The notes: generated by a model not told the origin, from the letters alone. Positions 42,339 to 51,457 are shown, numbered from the stretch's first letter. The stretch is 64,000 nucleotides of DNA from Myxococcales bacterium (GCA_016703425.1 JADJCA010000018.1:1-64000); one strand, 5' to 3'. Program-made: numbers and translations.

Positions 42339-43934
42339 CTACACGCCTCTCCGTTTGGGATCCGGGGGCGCGCTCGGTGGCGCAACGCTCGGTGCCCCCA
42401 TCCGGCGGAGGTAGGTTCGCTGAACCTGCGCCGCGTCGAGCTTCAAGAACTTTGCGAGCTCGCTGACGAAGCCGCGTACGTAGACCGCGGCCGGCAGATC
42501 CACGAAGCGCTCATCTTCGATGGCGAGGAGGTGCGCCTTGGCGATCTTGGTGCGGGCGCTGATCTCGCCGAGGTCGACGCCCTGCGATTCACGAACCTTG
42601 CGAAGCAGCTCGCCGGTGAACTCTGTGTCGGGGCCGATCTCGCGCGCGAGCTCGCTCCGCAGGAGAATCTGCTCAGCGTCGGAAGCCCGGGGCGTCGCGT
42701 GCGCCGCCGCCGGCATGGCGTCGGTCTCGGGGAAGGTCGAGAGATCGTAGGCGCGGCGACGAATGCCGTCCAAGAGCGTGTCGTAGGCCTCGTCGAGCCG
42801 CGATTGCTGCTTCGCGAGCTCCGGCGCCGTGAACAGCGAGCTTATGGCCAGGCCACCGCCTTCGTAGATCTCCTTCTTTCGCTTGTACGCGCGGCGAATT
42901 TCTTCGTCGCTCGAGGCGCGGCCCACGCCGAGCGTCGCATAGAGCGTCGGCGGAGCCGGCAACGGCCGCGGCACCGAGCCTCGCTCTGCGTGCGTGGCGA
43001 GGAGCGCGATGACGCGGCGGGCGATACGCTCGATGTTTCGCGCCGCCTTCGACGTCGGGCTGTCGACGAGCAGCGGACGGTGACGGCGCACGGCAAGCCA
43101 GACGGTGTCGTCGTGTTCGATGTGCCCGAGGTCGACGGCGGAGATGCCGTAGTGCTCTTCCGCGAGTTCGCTCATCCACGTTCCCAATTCGACGTCGGTA
43201 CGAACGCGCGTTTGATTGACGACCAGGTAGAGGCGCATGCGCGCGGCCTCGTTCCACACCAGCTCCGCGATGCTCTTGTCCATGCGTTCGAGGACGCGCA
43301 CGAGGGCAAGCGGCGACGGCAACATCCCGATCTCGGCGATGGCGCGGTCCACCACCGGGAGGCGAAAGCGATCACGCAAGAGAGCTCGCCGAAGGCGTTT
43401 GCGGAAGGCGGCGCGCGCGAAGCGGTACGTCGCTTCGATGGCCGGGGGCTCGGGCACCGTCACTGAGATGGCCAAATCGGCGCTCAGCATGGCCTCGATG
43501 GGGAACGGGCCCGCCCCGGGACCGGCGTCGAGGACGAGGTAGTCGACGGGCAGGTTTCGAAGCGCCGCGAGGTAGCGGCCCTTGCGGCCAGCGCGCAGGA
43601 GCGCGGGCAGCTCGATGGAATCGTGCGGCCCGGGGAGCAGGCGGAGGCCCTGCACTTCCGTCTCCACGAGCGCCGCGGCGTAGGCAGCGGGATCGTCGTC
43701 GTAGGCCGCATCGACGCGCGCCGCGGGGAGGCCGAAATGCGCGTGCAGGTTCGCACCGACGGGATCAGCGTCCACGAGCGCGACGGACTTTCCGAGCTGG
43801 GCGAGGTAGATCGCCAGGTTCTCCGCGACGAGGCTCTTGCCCACGCCTCCGCGTCCGCCGCCGACGACGATGACCTTCCCGACGCCGCGAACCTCGGCGG
43901 GCGCCTCGATGGGCAAGGGCTCGTCGCTCGACAT
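42339..43934 (-). CDS. MinD/ParA ATPase fused to a J-like domain and a RodZ-type HTH
   Basis: 531 residues. Domain 1 (about 18-290): deviant Walker A GGGRGGVGKSLVAENLA, VALVDADPVGANLH and VDYLVLDAGPG, a MinD/FlhG/ParA ATPase. Domain 2 (about 333-400): LYATLGVGRASSDEEIRRAYKRKKE and LDEAYDTLLD with RRRAYD, a J-domain-like fold but with no HPD triad. Domain 3 (about 440-510): ELLRKVRESQGVDLGEISARTK, then AVYVRGFVSELAKFL, the HTH_25 domain of RodZ. There is no membrane segment. A role in polar or cytoskeletal positioning is inferred. Confidence 0.85.
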   Translation of the reverse strand: MSSDEPLPIEAPAEVRGVGKVIVVGGGRGGVGKSLVAENLAIYLAQLGKSVALVDADPVGANLHAHFGLPAARVDAAYDDDPAAYAAALVETEVQGLRLLPGPHDSIELPALLRAGRKGRYLAALRNLPVDYLVLDAGPGAGPFPIEAMLSADLAISVTVPEPPAIEATYRFARAAFRKRLRRALLRDRFRLPVVDRAIAEIGMLPSPLALVRVLERMDKSIAELVWNEAARMRLYLVVNQTRVRTDVELGTWMSELAEEHYGISAVDLGHIEHDDTVWLAVRRHRPLLVDSPTSKAARNIERIARRVIALLATHAERGSVPRPLPAPPTLYATLGVGRASSDEEIRRAYKRKKEIYEGGGLAISSLFTAPELAKQQSRLDEAYDTLLDGIRRRAYDLSTFPETDAMPAAAHATPRASDAEQILLRSELAREIGPDTEFTGELLRKVRESQGVDLGEISARTKIAKAHLLAIEDERFVDLPAAVYVRGFVSELAKFLKLDAAQVQRTYLRRMGAPSVAPPSAPPDPKRRGV

Positions 43935-44044
43935 GAGCCGGGCACTCTAACGCAAAATGGGCGCAAACTGGGCCCGAGCTGCGCGGCCCCCTGCTCGGCG
44001 CCACGCCTCAGCGGTGGGCGCAGCAGCGCCCCGACGGCAGGGTG

Positions 44045-45025
44045 TTACGGCGGAATCGACAGGGTCACTTTGGCCCGGCGCAGGAGGGCGAAGAGGCGAG
44101 CCCCCAGCTCAGGCGCGCGAAAGGGCTTCGCCACGAAGTCGTCGGCGCCGGCCGCGAAGGCGTCGACGAGGTCCCGCGGGGCGCTGCGCCCCGTGAGAAA
44201 CAGAATCGGGATCTCGCGGAGGCGCGGATCACGTCTCAGCTCGCGACAAAGCTCGATGCCGCTCATGCCCGGCAAAGTCCAGTCGAGGATGATGATGTCG
44301 AAGTGCTCGAGGGCGAGGCGGTCGAGCGCCTCTTCGGCGTTGGCCGCGCAGTCGACGTCGATCTGGATGGCGTCGAGCATCTCGCGAATGAGCGTCTGCA
44401 GGTCGCGGTCATCGTCGACGAGCAGAACCCGCGGCGGGCGCCATGACGGCGACGGACGCCCCACGGGCGCCTCGAGCGTGTGATCGGGCGCGTCGGCCTC
44501 GTGGATCTCGGCGACCGACGGCGGGATCAACGTGCGCGTGAGCACGGTGCCGCTGCGCGACGGCGGCGGCATCGTGCGCGCCACCTGCTTGTTCTTGCCG
44601 CGCCGCGACGACGGCGCGCTTTTCGCGCTCGCGTTGCGTCCCGTCGACGGAACCTTCTGTGAGGGCCCGGGCTTGTCGTTCTTCTCTTGCGCCGCTCGCC
44701 CACGCTTCGAGCGCGGTCCGGCCAGACTCGCTGACGACTCCGCCGGTCGAGGCACCGACACCGGCCCCGGCGCCCCCCCAAGCTCGACAGCGAGCCGCTC
44801 CCAGTCGCGCCGCTCGAAGACGATGGCGAAGCCGCCGTGGCGGGCCTCGACGCGCGCCGCGATGGCCGTCGCGCGCGGCTCGGGCCCCGTCACCTTCAGC
44901 ACAGCGAGGACCCACTCGCCGTCGTCGGCCCGCTGGTCCGGTGGCAATGGCAACGCCGGATCGGCACGCCCCAAATCGCGCTCGAGGCTCTCCTGATTGG
45001 GATACCGAAAGGTGACGCTTCGCAA
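44045..45025 (-). CDS. Response regulator with an N-terminal PilZ-like region
   Basis: 326 residues. The N-terminal 90 residues (VLAVLKVTG, HGGFAIVFERRDWERL) look like a PilZ-type beta barrel, but key residues are unclear. A linker of about 100 residues rich in Lys/Arg/Ser/Pro follows. The C-terminal receiver domain has RVLLVDDDRDLQ (acidic pocket), IIILDWTLPGMSG (phosphoacceptor Asp), FLTGRS (Thr switch) and DFVAKPFRA (Lys). There is no output domain. The TTG start at 45025 lies inside a 7-bp hairpin. No histidine kinase is adjacent. Confidence 0.82.
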   Translation of the reverse strand: MRSVTFRYPNQESLERDLGRADPALPLPPDQRADDGEWVLAVLKVTGPEPRATAIAARVEARHGGFAIVFERRDWERLAVELGGAPGPVSVPRPAESSASLAGPRSKRGRAAQEKNDKPGPSQKVPSTGRNASAKSAPSSRRGKNKQVARTMPPPSRSGTVLTRTLIPPSVAEIHEADAPDHTLEAPVGRPSPSWRPPRVLLVDDDRDLQTLIREMLDAIQIDVDCAANAEEALDRLALEHFDIIILDWTLPGMSGIELCRELRRDPRLREIPILFLTGRSAPRDLVDAFAAGADDFVAKPFRAPELGARLFALLRRAKVTLSIPP

Positions 45026-45030
45026 GCGTC
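45014..45030. promoter_or_regulatory. Hairpin covering the response-regulator start codon
   Basis: GACGCTT-CGC-AAGCGTC is a perfect 7-bp inverted repeat that includes the TTG start codon of the response regulator read from the minus strand. In the mRNA the start would be partly sequestered, or the true start lies elsewhere. Confidence 0.35.
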
Positions 45031-45105
45031 ACCAGTCTATCAGCAACCAAAGGCGGCAACGCGGGCGGCGCGCGAAGCCGCGACGGCCGCTACGCTTCAC
45101 GTCGA

Positions 45106-46824
45106 TCACTCACCGGGGCGCGGCAGGACCGCGCGAGGCCCGCTGTTGGCGACGCAGAACACCGGTGCGGCGCGCTTCGACAGGCCCGTCGCATCGAGCA
45201 GGCTGTCGTACCAGTCCATGTACCAGCCGTCGTAACACTTCGGCTCCTGAGCTCCGGTGAAGATGCCGATGCTCTTGGGACACGCGCGGCTCATGACCCA
45301 GGCGAAGCCACCCTTGGCTGTGAGGGCGGGCCTCAGCCATTCCATCTCCGTGTCGTAGGGGAGCCGACCGCCACTCCTGGTGCAGGCGTCCTTGGCCCGG
45401 TCGACGGTGAGCTCGCTGGTGGAGCCGTAGACGATGTTCATGCGCACGATGCGCCCCGTCTGACCGTATTCGTCGAGCTGCTTCTTGCCGTCGTCGATGA
45501 GCTTCTCGATCTCGGCCGTCTTCGAACATTTCGAGAAGTCACCGGCGATGCCCTGCCGGACGCACTCCAGTTGCGCTTCCTTCAGCTTGCCCGAGACGGT
45601 CTCCGGTGCCGACGGCTTGAGAAGCCCCGACCACTTCTGCGCGACGGGCTCGAGCTCGGCGAGCGTCGCCTTCGACGCGGAGGACAAGTTGTAGGTCTCC
45701 TGATCGCGCGCCTGTGTGAAAGCGTTGACCTCTTCGAAGTAGGCGTTCTCGAGGCGCCCCTGCACCTCGCCCACCTCGACGAGGAACCGGCCGGCGCCCT
45801 GCGTCACCTGCGTGAGCGGCGCCATGGAGACGTCCTGGTTCTTGGCGTACGAGTGGAACGTGATGGCGCTGAGGCGCGCGTGACGCTCGATGACGTTGCG
45901 GCCCGCCGTCGGAGCGGCACCGCTCTGCTGCACCGGGAGCTTGCCGTCTGCGACGGCCTGAAGGTCACGTTTGCGATCGGCGTCGAGGGAGGCGGCCATG
46001 TTCTTCAGCAGCTCGCCGAGGCGGGCCATGGCCTGGTCGCCTTGGAGGTTCTCAACGCCAACGTTACTGCCGGCAAAGAATCCCTGCGTGTAGAGCTCAA
46101 GGTTCATCGACGCGCGCGTCGACTGCGCCACGCGCTCGTAGGTCCCCGAGACCTTTCCCTGTGCGTCGGCCACCGTACCGACGGGCGCGTTGGCGCCAAC
46201 GTTGCCGCTGGCCCTGGTGGCCGTCTCCGAGTCGTTGGTGTCGAAGCGCATGAGGCCAATGACCTCGGCGCGGTATTGGAGGCGCGTCACCACCGCGTCG
46301 CCGCAACGCTGAAGGAAACGGGCCGGATCGCGCTGCAGGAGATCTTTGGCCTCCGTCGTGAGCGAGTAGCTCTGCCCCGCGTCGATGAAGTAGTAGCTGC
46401 CGACGCGGACGAGGAGCGTCATCGTCGACGCGTTTCGCTTGAAGGAGTTCATCACCTGCGCGCGAGCGTCGGCGCCGGCCTTGGGCAACTTGAAGCCGAG
46501 CTCCGTCTCGAAGCCGAGCTGTCGCGCCAGCTCGTCGCGGGAGCGCACGATGTCGATCTTCACGTCGACGCCGACGTCGCCGACCTGCGGCGTGAGCGTG
46601 CTCGGGAACGTGACGCAGCCGTTGTGGCCTTGGTCGAAGAGCGTGCTGTAGCCCTGAAAGAGGAGCAGATCGCTCTGCGTCGTCGGGATGACTTTGCCCG
46701 AGTCCTCGGCGCCGAGGGCGCCCTCGTCCTCCTCACCTTCGCCATCGCTGGACGCGCAACCGGGGGCGCACGCGAGGGCCGCGAGGAGGGAGGTGCCTAG
46801 GAGAAAACGTCGCATCGGATTCAT
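45106..46824 (-). CDS. Large lipoprotein, possibly MACPF-like
   Basis: 572 residues from ATG 46824 (or 46815). Signal peptide with lipobox ACAPGC, an acidic Glu/Gly/Asp spacer, then a region (about 45-240) with LLFQGYSTLFDQGHNGC, VGSYYFIDAGQSYSLT, RDPARFLQRCGDAVVTRLQY and EVIGLMRF, whose order (a 'ryG-x-x-yV' helix followed by a beta strand) recalls MACPF/CDC pore-forming folds. The C-terminal part has a helical region and a Cys-containing end with DGWYMDWYDSLL. The MACPF idea is low confidence; otherwise unrecognised. It is divergent from the DsbA-like gene. Confidence 0.55.
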   Translation of the reverse strand: MNPMRRFLLGTSLLAALACAPGCASSDGEGEEDEGALGAEDSGKVIPTTQSDLLLFQGYSTLFDQGHNGCVTFPSTLTPQVGDVGVDVKIDIVRSRDELARQLGFETELGFKLPKAGADARAQVMNSFKRNASTMTLLVRVGSYYFIDAGQSYSLTTEAKDLLQRDPARFLQRCGDAVVTRLQYRAEVIGLMRFDTNDSETATRASGNVGANAPVGTVADAQGKVSGTYERVAQSTRASMNLELYTQGFFAGSNVGVENLQGDQAMARLGELLKNMAASLDADRKRDLQAVADGKLPVQQSGAAPTAGRNVIERHARLSAITFHSYAKNQDVSMAPLTQVTQGAGRFLVEVGEVQGRLENAYFEEVNAFTQARDQETYNLSSASKATLAELEPVAQKWSGLLKPSAPETVSGKLKEAQLECVRQGIAGDFSKCSKTAEIEKLIDDGKKQLDEYGQTGRIVRMNIVYGSTSELTVDRAKDACTRSGGRLPYDTEMEWLRPALTAKGGFAWVMSRACPKSIGIFTGAQEPKCYDGWYMDWYDSLLDATGLSKRAAPVFCVANSGPRAVLPRPGE

Positions 46825-47066
46825 GTCGGCCTCAGGGGTCCAGAGGTTGCGGAGTGACGAGAGCACGTAGACGCACAGGGTGTGCCGTCCCAGCCGGGGG
46901 CCGGGAAGTCACCGGAACCACGCCAGCGCCGAGCGGTTCGGGCGGCGGAAAAAGCACGCCTTCGGGGCTCGCTGGATCGGGGCGCCCCCAGGAAGTCCAC
47001 CTTTGGGAGACGGCGGCAGACGCCGGGTCTCCCGGGCCAAGCAGGTTTGCGATATGGTCCCGCCCG

Positions 47067-48125
47067 ATGTGGAGCTTCGGTCAACTGGGTGCCTCACTTT
47101 TCATGGTCGCCATCGCCGCGTCGGGCTCGACCTGTCGCGGCCAAGGCGAAGGCGGGGCCGAGGTCCCGAAGGAGGCCGCTGCCTCCCGCGAGGTCTCGCT
47201 GCCGGGCGTCGACACCAACGCCCTGACGCCGCGCGAACGAAACGAGTGGAGCGGCTACGTCTCCGAGTTTCTTGCGCCGTGCAGTGACACGCCCGTGCCC
47301 ATCGCGCAGTGCGTGAAAGAAGGTCGCGCCTGCTCGCGATGCCTTCCGGCGGCGAAATACCTCCTGAAGGGCGTCCGCGACGGTCAGTCGCGAGAGCAGA
47401 TCGAGAAATCGTTCCAAAACCGCTTCGACTCAAAGAAGGTGAAAGACGTCCCCATCGACGGCTCACCGTCGAAAGGGCCCGAGTCGGCGCCTGTCGTCGT
47501 CGTCGAGTTCGCCGACTTCGAATGCCCCTTCTGCGCGAGCGTCGCGCCGGTGTTCGACAAGGCCTGGACCGAACGCCAAGACAAGGTGCGCTTCGTCTTC
47601 AAGTACATGCCCCTGCCCGGCCATCCGCACGGCGAAATCGCCGCGCGTGCCGGCTTTGCCGCGCAACAGCAGGGCAAGTTCTGGGAGATGAACAAGAAGA
47701 TGTTCGCGAACCGCGAGCACCTCGAGCAGAGCGACCTCGAGAGCTACGCGAAAGATCTCGGCCTCGATCTCGCGAAATTCAAGGCCGACATGCTCTCGCA
47801 GGCGGCCACCGATCGACTCGCGATGGACAAAAAGCTCGCCGACGCCCTGAACGTGAAGGGCACGCCGTCGGTCTACATCAACGGACGCGAGTTCGATGTT
47901 CGCCAAGACATGGGCGAGTGGATCTCGCTCGAGCTGCAGATGATCGCCGAGGGTTCAGCCAAGCCCAGCAGCGCGACAACGACGGTTGCCCCGGCGGGCT
48001 CTCTGCCTTCTGCCTCGGGCTCCGCCAAAGCCGTGGCTTCGGGAGCACCCAGCGGCAAAGCGGCCACGTCGGCCCAGGCGAGCAGCAAGCCGCCCACTCC
48101 GGCCCCCGGCGCGCCACGCAAGTGA
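47067..48125 (+). CDS. DsbA-like thioredoxin-fold lipoprotein
   Basis: 352 residues from ATG 47067. Lipobox-like SGSTC (about residue 24). Two Cys in ACSRCLPAAKYLL precede the main fold. The thioredoxin-fold domain (about 130-300) has VVEFADFECPFCASVAPVF with the CPFC active site, and VKGTPSVYINGREF with the cis-Pro loop. An Ala/Ser/Pro tail ends the protein. These proteins form or reshuffle disulphides in the periplasm, fitting the many Cys-rich exported proteins here. It overlaps the exonuclease start by GTGA. Confidence 0.85.
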   Translation: MWSFGQLGASLFMVAIAASGSTCRGQGEGGAEVPKEAAASREVSLPGVDTNALTPRERNEWSGYVSEFLAPCSDTPVPIAQCVKEGRACSRCLPAAKYLLKGVRDGQSREQIEKSFQNRFDSKKVKDVPIDGSPSKGPESAPVVVVEFADFECPFCASVAPVFDKAWTERQDKVRFVFKYMPLPGHPHGEIAARAGFAAQQQGKFWEMNKKMFANREHLEQSDLESYAKDLGLDLAKFKADMLSQAATDRLAMDKKLADALNVKGTPSVYINGREFDVRQDMGEWISLELQMIAEGSAKPSSATTTVAPAGSLPSASGSAKAVASGAPSGKAATSAQASSKPPTPAPGAPRK

Positions 48126-48865
48126 GTCGCATCGCCGACGCCTGCGGCTGTTTTCCCACCGGTCGCCATTACCCTGGCGTCGCCCACCTCCTCCGCGCCG
48201 TCATACGAGGCGTCGCCGACGAGTTCGCCGTCGACACGCCGTGGGCCGAGCTGCCGGTCGCGCTGCTCGACGTCGAAACCACCGGGCGCGACGCGTCCAA
48301 AGATCGCGTCATCGAGGTGGGCATCGCCGTCGGGCGCGGCGGGGCCATCGTGGCTCGCTACGATTGGCTCATTAACCCTGGCGTCGCCATCTCGGAGGAG
48401 TCGCGGGCCGTGCACCACATTTCGGACGAGGACGTGAAGGACTCGCCCCGCTTCGAGGCCGTGGCCCATGAGATCCGCATGGCCCTCGAAGGCACGGTCC
48501 CGGCTGCGTACAACGCCGCCTTCGACCGCGCCTTCCTCGTAAACGAGTTCGCCCGGACGGCCGGCACGCCCGAGAAGCTGCCGCCGGCACTCAGGCGGGA
48601 CGTGGACTGGATCGATCCCTTGGTTTGGGCGCGCGAAATCCAGCGGGCCGAGAAGTCCAAGGCCCTCGCCGAGGTGGCCACGCGGCTCGGCGTGAAGCTC
48701 GAGCGAGCCCACCGCGCCAGCGACGACGCCGAAGCCGCTCTCCTGGTGCTTTTCGCGCTCGCCGAGGACTCGCGCGTGCCGCGCGGATACGGAGCGCTCG
48801 TTCAGGAGCAGCGCCGCCTCGCGCTCCTGCAGCAAGACGAGCGGCGCTTCTGGAAGACGAACTAA
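48122..48865 (+). CDS. DnaQ-like 3'-5' exonuclease (DEDDh)
   Basis: 247 residues from GTG 48122, coupled to the preceding stop (GTGA). VALLDVETTGRDASKDRVIEVG gives ExoI (D, E). AAYNAAFDRAFLV gives ExoII (D), and HRASDDAEAALLV gives ExoIII with His and Asp (DEDDh). Length suits a proofreading or repair exonuclease such as an epsilon-like or RNase T-like protein. The in-frame upstream reading belongs to the other frame of the DsbA-like gene and is not coding. Confidence 0.86.
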   Translation: MSRIADACGCFPTGRHYPGVAHLLRAVIRGVADEFAVDTPWAELPVALLDVETTGRDASKDRVIEVGIAVGRGGAIVARYDWLINPGVAISEESRAVHHISDEDVKDSPRFEAVAHEIRMALEGTVPAAYNAAFDRAFLVNEFARTAGTPEKLPPALRRDVDWIDPLVWAREIQRAEKSKALAEVATRLGVKLERAHRASDDAEAALLVLFALAEDSRVPRGYGALVQEQRRLALLQQDERRFWKTN

Positions 48866-48885
48866 ACCCAGCGCTCAGCTGGGTT
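48865..48885 (+). terminator. Hairpin after the exonuclease gene
   Basis: AACCCAGC-GCTCA-GCTGGGTT is a perfect 8-bp stem at 48865-48885, directly on the exonuclease stop codon. A second GC-rich hairpin, GGCCCGCC/GGCGGGCC (48941-48948 with 48960-48967), lies 55 bases further and precedes the citrate synthase gene. The first is the likely terminator; the second may be part of the citrate synthase leader. Confidence 0.6.
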
Positions 48886-49095
48886 GATCCGACAAGAGTG
48901 GTCTGCCGAGATCAGACTTTGGGGGGAGGCCCGAGCGTCTGGCCCGCCTCGCCCGTCAGGGCGGGCCCGACGCGAGGTCGCCACGGGAGATCGCTGGGGT
49001 TAGAAAACCAGCCTCGACACTAGCAGGCCGCTCGCGTTTTCGTGTACATCGGTCGTCGGGGGATCGCCCGGCGCCGCAACCGCCGCGCGCTCATT

Positions 49096-49100
49096 GGAGG
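49096..49100 (+). promoter_or_regulatory. Ribosome binding site GGAGG of citrate synthase
   Basis: GGAGG is followed after five bases (CTCTC) by GTG 49106. This decides the start: an in-frame TTG at 49094 lies just upstream and overlaps the site, so it cannot be the true start. Confidence 0.7.
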
Positions 49101-49105
49101 CTCTC

Positions 49106-50395
49106 GTGTCCGAAAAGATCGACATCGTCGTCAGTGACTCGCAGAAGTTCGAAGCGAAGGTCATCGTCGGCAGCGAACAAGAGAAGGCGATCGACATCGC
49201 CAACCTACGCGCGCAGACCGGCCTCGTGGCGCTCGACCCGGCGTTCATGAACACCGCCTCGACGCGCAGCGCGATCACCTTCCTCGACGGCGAGAAGGGC
49301 ATCCTTCGCTACCGCGGATACCCCATCGAGGAGCTCGCCGAGAAGTCGAGCTTCGTCGAGGTCGCGTACCTGCTCATCTACGGGGAGCTGCCCAACAAGG
49401 CTCAGCTCGCCGACTTCACGACGAAGCTGACGCGTCACTCGATGATCCACGAGGACATGAAGCACTTCTTCGCGGGCTTCCCCGGCTCGGCCCACCCCAT
49501 GGCCGTGCTCTCCGCGATGGTGTCTTCGCTGTCGGCCTACTACCCCGACGCGCTCGACGTCGACAACAAGGCCGAGCGCGAGATCACCATGATCCGCCTG
49601 CTCGCCAAGGTGCCGACGCTCGCGGCCTTCGCCTACAAGAAGTCCATCGGCCAACCGTTCGTCTACCCGAACAACTCGCTCGGCTACTGCGCGAACTTCC
49701 TCAACATGATGTTCAGCGTGCCGGCCGAGCCCTACGAGGTCGACAAGGACATCGAGAAGGTGCTGAACCTTCTGCTCATCCTCCACGCCGACCACGAGCA
49801 AAACTGCTCCACGTCGACGGTGCGCCTCGTGGGGAGCTCCAAGGCGAACCTCTTCGCGTCGATCTCCGCAGGCGTCCTCGCCCTGTGGGGCCCGCTGCAC
49901 GGCGGAGCGAACCAAGAGGTCATCGAGATGCTCGAGGCGATCCACGCCGACGGCGGCGACGTGAACAAATACGTCGCCATGGCGAAGGACAAGAACTCGA
50001 CCTTCCGCCTCATGGGCTTCGGCCACCGCGTCTACAAGAACTTCGACCCGCGGGCGAAGATCATCAAGGTCGCCGCCGATCAGGTGCTCCAGAAGATGGG
50101 CATCAAAGATCCGCTCCTCGACATCGCCAAGCGCCTCGAAGAAGCGGCCCTCAAGGACTCGTATTTCGTCGAGCGGAAGCTCTACCCGAACGTCGACTTC
50201 TACTCGGGCATCATCTACCGAGCCGTCGGGTTCCCCACGAACATGTTCACCGTCCTCTTCGCTCTCGGCCGCTTGCCCGGCTGGATCTCCCACTGGAAGG
50301 AGATGACCGAGGACACGACGACGAAGATCGGTCGCCCGCGGCAGATCTACACGGGCGCCATGTCGCGGCCGTACGTGCCCCTCGACAAGCGCTGA
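49106..50395 (+). CDS. gltA: Citrate synthase (type II)
   Basis: 429 residues. It condenses acetyl-CoA and oxaloacetate in the TCA cycle, in the cytoplasm. Catalytic residues are visible: His in LWGPLHGGANQEV, His in MGFGHRVYKNFDPRAK, and Asp in VDFYSGIIYRA. The N-terminal beta region (residues 1-55) is the extension typical of the hexameric type II enzyme. It is followed by a strong terminator and stands alone, so it is probably a single-gene unit. Confidence 0.96.
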   Translation: MSEKIDIVVSDSQKFEAKVIVGSEQEKAIDIANLRAQTGLVALDPAFMNTASTRSAITFLDGEKGILRYRGYPIEELAEKSSFVEVAYLLIYGELPNKAQLADFTTKLTRHSMIHEDMKHFFAGFPGSAHPMAVLSAMVSSLSAYYPDALDVDNKAEREITMIRLLAKVPTLAAFAYKKSIGQPFVYPNNSLGYCANFLNMMFSVPAEPYEVDKDIEKVLNLLLILHADHEQNCSTSTVRLVGSSKANLFASISAGVLALWGPLHGGANQEVIEMLEAIHADGGDVNKYVAMAKDKNSTFRLMGFGHRVYKNFDPRAKIIKVAADQVLQKMGIKDPLLDIAKRLEEAALKDSYFVERKLYPNVDFYSGIIYRAVGFPTNMFTVLFALGRLPGWISHWKEMTEDTTTKIGRPRQIYTGAMSRPYVPLDKR

Positions 50396-50420
50396 AGCGC
50401 GACCGAGAGAGCACCATCAG

Positions 50421-50448
50421 CGGCCCCGCGAGGCGACTCGTGGGGCCG
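50421..50448 (+). terminator. Rho-independent-like terminator after citrate synthase
   Basis: A 12-bp stem CGGCCCCGCGAG/CTCGTGGGGCCG (one G-T pair) with loop GCGA starts 25 bases after the gltA stop and is followed by TTCGCTTT. It is the clearest intrinsic terminator in the window and sits between gltA and the convergent small gene. Confidence 0.78.
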
Positions 50449-50474
50449 TTCGCTTTGGAAGGCCCCGGCAGCTG

Positions 50475-50786
50475 TCAGGACACTTCGATCGTGATGCGGT
50501 CGGCGTTCTCCGTTGGAACAACGATTTCGCGAACGGCCGAACCACCGGGCTCATCTCCTCGCACCCGGACGAGGACGTTGGCGGGTGGCTCACTCTCACT
50601 CGACGAGCGGACGATGGGGAGGAGCTGCTCGACGGCCGAAGCGACGGGTACATCCGCCGCGGCCAGGGTCTTGTCGGCTTCGGCTCGGCGGCTGGCGATG
50701 GCGCGCATTTCGGCTTCGTCGAACGCGGGCTCCTCCGACGCGCCGACGATCACGGGGCCACGAAACGAGCGATGGAGGTCACTCAC
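50475..50786 (-). CDS. Hypothetical protein of 103 residues
   Basis: From GTG 50786 (VSDLHRSFRGPVIVG) it has no signal peptide. The middle is helical (FDEAEMRAIASRRAEADK), and the C-terminal part is beta-rich (NVLVRVRGDE, AVREIVVPTENADRITIEV). I do not recognise it. An upstream in-frame extension is Arg-rich and unlikely. It is convergent with gltA. Confidence 0.5.
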   Translation of the reverse strand: MSDLHRSFRGPVIVGASEEPAFDEAEMRAIASRRAEADKTLAAADVPVASAVEQLLPIVRSSSESEPPANVLVRVRGDEPGGSAVREIVVPTENADRITIEVS

Positions 50787-50890
50787 CGCTAAACCGTAGC
50801 ATCGACGCGTGGCGCGGCCACTGACCCGCGCAGCGTGGAGGTGAGCGCTTCGGGCTCGAGCGCATTCACGTTGTGAAATGCGCTCCAACG

Positions 50891-51457
50891 CTAGCGAGCC
50901 CAGAGCGCGGAGAGATCCAGTTCGATGGCGTCGAATGGCTCGGCGCGAACCTTGGCGTCTCCATAGAACGTGGCGACCAGCCGGTAGGTGGCGCCGTCGA
51001 GGCGCAAGATCTCGAGGTACCTTTCGATGGGGTCGACGAGCCAGACGTGGCTCACGTGCTCCCGCGCGTAGATGGGAACCTTCTCCGCGCGGTCGATCGC
51101 GCCCGTCGACGGAGAGAGCACCTCGCAGGCCCAGTCGGGGGCCAGCGTGAAGGCAGCAGTGTTTGGCATCTCGGGCATTCGCTCGCGACGCCAGCCACCT
51201 AGATCGGGCACCAGAACGTCCTCGCGCAGATGCAGCTCCGGTTCGTCGAGAATCACCCAGCCGCCTGGGCCGCCGCGCCCACGCTTGAATGGCGGACCGA
51301 GCTCTTCGCCGAGCGCGCTGGACGCTGCCGCATGCGGAGACGCAGGCCTCGGGTGAGCGTAAAGGACGCCGCGAATGAGCTCCCCAACCATGTTGGCGGG
51401 AAGGGCCTCGATGTCGGCATAGGTAGCGGGGCCGTGGGGCGTACGCTTCGCGACCAT
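50891..51457 (-). CDS. Uma2-family (DUF820) nuclease-fold protein
   Basis: 188 residues from ATG 51457. TYADIEALPANMVGELIRGVLYAHP, ILDEPELHLREDVLVPDLGGW and APDWACEVLSPSTGAIDRAEK are the Uma2 pattern; the Glu/Asp...Asp...Glu-x-Lys-like residues belong to a restriction-endonuclease fold. The family is abundant in cyanobacteria and myxobacteria, and its role is not settled. It is a single gene with no partner nearby. Confidence 0.88.
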   Translation of the reverse strand: MVAKRTPHGPATYADIEALPANMVGELIRGVLYAHPRPASPHAAASSALGEELGPPFKRGRGGPGGWVILDEPELHLREDVLVPDLGGWRRERMPEMPNTAAFTLAPDWACEVLSPSTGAIDRAEKVPIYAREHVSHVWLVDPIERYLEILRLDGATYRLVATFYGDAKVRAEPFDAIELDLSALWAR

